7,357 nt of DNA. Source: Bacillota bacterium. Lineage in GTDB: Bacteria > Bacillota > Clostridia > Tissierellales > Sedimentibacteraceae. The stretch is from contig JAEZGU010000070.1 of the NCBI GenBank assembly GCA_023416855.1, positions 1-7,357 of the forward strand, given 5' to 3'. The notes under the pieces were generated by a model. It was given only the letters and a program-made list of their open reading frames with translations, made no database searches and was not told the DNA's origin. The stretch's first letter is position 1. Each line of letters opens with the position of its first letter. The position numbers and the translations under genes were made by a program. Of this stretch, positions 5,951 through 7,357 are shown one piece after another.

Positions 5951-5983
5951 AAGCAGAAACTAAAGTTACTGCTTTATTTTTTT
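5951..5983 (+). terminator. Intrinsic terminator after ogg
   Basis: AAGCAG (5951-5956) pairs with CTGCTT (5969-5974). After an A-A mismatch, AAC (5958-5960) pairs with GTT (5965-5967) around the loop TAAA. T, A and seven T (5975-5983) follow. It is 22 nt past the ogg stop and only about 20 nt before the selO start. With no convincing promoter between them, selO may depend on partial read-through or on a promoter overlapping this hairpin. Confidence 0.8.
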
Positions 5984-6004
5984 AAAATTGTGAAAGGAGA
6001 CAAA

Positions 6005-7357
6005 ATGTCAAAAGAACTAAGAGTTAAAACAGGTTGGAATTTAGATAACAGTTATACTAAATTGCCTGAAATTTATTATAGAAAAGTTTACCCAACTCCT
6101 GTCCGTTCACCATATATGATAATTTTAAATGATAAATTAGCCGAATACTTAGGGTTAGATGTTAATGAGCTTAATAGCAGGGAAGGTGTTAATAACTTAG
6201 TCGGCAATGTTTTACCTGAAGGTTCTATACCTATTGCACAAGCATATGCAGGTCATCAATTTGCATATTTTACTATGTTGGGTGATGGAAGGGCAATATT
6301 ATTAGGAGAACAAATTACACCAGCTAATGAACGCTATGATATACAACTAAAGGGATCAGGTATAACACCTTTTTCAAGGAGAGGTGATGGTAGAGCAGCT
6401 CTTGGTCCAATGCTTAGAGAATATATCATAAGTGAAGCAATGCATTCATTAAACATTCCTACTACAAGATCATTATCGGTTGTAGAAACAGGTGAGCCTG
6501 TATATAGAGAAACTCTGTTAAAAGGAGCTGTATTAACAAGAGTTGCCTCCAGTCATATTAGAGTTGGAACATTTCAATATGCAGCAAATTGGGGAACTAC
6601 TGATAACATAAAATCATTGGCTGATTATTGCATAAAGAGACATTTTCCATACATTAGTAGCAAAAAAGACAAATACCTGCTTCTTTTAGAGGAAATTATA
6701 AAAAAACAGGCATCACTTATTGCAAAATGGCAATTAGTAGGATTTATTCATGGTGTAATGAATACAGATAATATGGCTATAAGTGGAGAAACAATAGATT
6801 ATGGGCCTTGTGCATTTATGGATACTTATAATCCTGATACTGTGTTCAGTTCAATAGATACAAATGGAAGATATGCATATAAAAATCAGCCTTCAATAGG
6901 TGAATGGAATCTTTTGAGATTAGCAGAGAGTTTTATTCCAATACTTCACGATGAAGAAGAAAATGCTATGAAAATGGCACAAGATGCAGTTGCCAAATTT
7001 AATTCATTGTTTATCAAGGATTATTACAAAGGTATGAGGTCTAAAATTGGTCTTTTTAATGAAGATGAAAGGGACATTTCACTAATAGATAATTTACTTA
7101 GTTTAATGCACAGTAATGGGGCAGACTATACTATAACATTTAATTCTTTGACTGAAAATAAATTAGAGGATACTGTGTTGAATGGGAATGCAGAATTTAT
7201 AAATTGGTATAATACATGGCAATCTAAATTAGCAAGTCAACCATACTCAAGAGAAGAAGTAAAAAAACTAATGAGAGGCTCTAATCCATCAATAATACCT
7301 CGTAATCATCTTGTGGAGGATGCACTAAAAGAAGCTGTTAACAATGGAAATTATAGT
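6005..7357 (+). CDS. selO: Protein adenylyltransferase SelO (YdiU/UPF0061), C-terminus outside window
   Basis: A pseudokinase-fold enzyme that binds ATP in a flipped orientation and transfers AMP to Ser/Thr/Tyr of target proteins, linked to redox homeostasis. The 451 codons visible run open to the window edge; bacterial members are about 480-490 residues, so roughly 30-40 are missing. The N-terminus GWNLDNSYTKLP and YPTPVRSP is family-typical and supports this ATG, which follows AAAGGAG by about 5 nt. Key residues are present: Lys116 in QLKGSG followed by TPFSRRGDGRAALG (121-134), Glu139 in LREY, Asp255 and Asn256 in HGVMNTDN (249-256), and Asp265 in DYGP (265-268), the metal-binding counterpart of the kinase DFG Asp. 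The spacings match those I recall for the characterised bacterial enzyme, so this copy looks active. Whether the C-terminus carries a Cys or selenocysteine redox motif cannot be seen. It follows the ogg terminator closely. Confidence 0.95.
   Translation, partial: MSKELRVKTGWNLDNSYTKLPEIYYRKVYPTPVRSPYMIILNDKLAEYLGLDVNELNSREGVNNLVGNVLPEGSIPIAQAYAGHQFAYFTMLGDGRAILLGEQITPANERYDIQLKGSGITPFSRRGDGRAALGPMLREYIISEAMHSLNIPTTRSLSVVETGEPVYRETLLKGAVLTRVASSHIRVGTFQYAANWGTTDNIKSLADYCIKRHFPYISSKKDKYLLLLEEIIKKQASLIAKWQLVGFIHGVMNTDNMAISGETIDYGPCAFMDTYNPDTVFSSIDTNGRYAYKNQPSIGEWNLLRLAESFIPILHDEEENAMKMAQDAVAKFNSLFIKDYYKGMRSKIGLFNEDERDISLIDNLLSLMHSNGADYTITFNSLTENKLEDTVLNGNAEFINWYNTWQSKLASQPYSREEVKKLMRGSNPSIIPRNHLVEDALKEAVNNGNYS

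Noticed and set aside
1..7357. CRISPR array, insertion sequence, tRNA or rRNA gene, toxin-antitoxin or defence cassette
   Set aside because: No regularly spaced repeats, transposase, tRNA-like fold or defence-type domains were seen. Apart from the leader RNA and small membrane protein, the genes are ordinary metabolic or maintenance families.

Overview
The window is AT-rich bacterial DNA with tightly packed genes, short promoter gaps, strong Shine-Dalgarno sequences and U-tailed intrinsic terminators. Gene content (a two-subunit acyl-CoA transferase with a 3-hydroxyacyl-CoA dehydrogenase, YchF, an OGG1-type 8-oxoguanine glycosylase, SelO) suggests a low-GC Firmicute, most likely an anaerobic amino-acid- or butyrate-metabolising member of the Clostridia. 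That placement is inferred from composition and gene families, not from a marker gene.

Layout. Positions 1-1635 (+) are the end of a catabolic operon: the last residues of a CoA-transferase subunit A, its subunit B, and a 3-hydroxyacyl-CoA dehydrogenase family enzyme, joined by stop/start overlap or direct abutment. A perfect 20-bp hairpin at 1639-1682 separates it from the convergent minus-strand unit. Positions 2194 to 1685 (-) hold a near-perfect housekeeping promoter, a roughly 226-nt structured leader RNA ending in an intrinsic terminator, and then a 65-codon two-helix membrane protein. The leader contains a candidate antiterminator that competes with the terminator, and a long-range helix that competes with the antiterminator. 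This is the layout of a transcription-attenuation riboswitch, and I could not match it to a class I know. Positions 3479 to 2244 (-) are a self-contained ychF unit with its own promoter and terminator.

From 3589 onward everything is on the plus strand: a tandem-OB-fold SSB-like protein with an acidic tail and its own terminator; a membrane-anchored TPR protein followed 8 nt later by ogg; a terminator; and selO (protein adenylyltransferase), which runs off the right edge about 30-40 codons before its expected end.

How the genes work together. The first operon handles short-chain acyl-CoA (acetoacetyl/butyryl-type) metabolism. ychF, the SSB-like protein, ogg and selO are housekeeping or stress and maintenance functions (ribosome-linked ATPase, ssDNA binding, oxidised-guanine repair, redox-linked AMPylation). 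No mobile element, CRISPR array, tRNA or rRNA was seen. The most interesting part of the window is the structured RNA and small membrane protein at 1685-2194.
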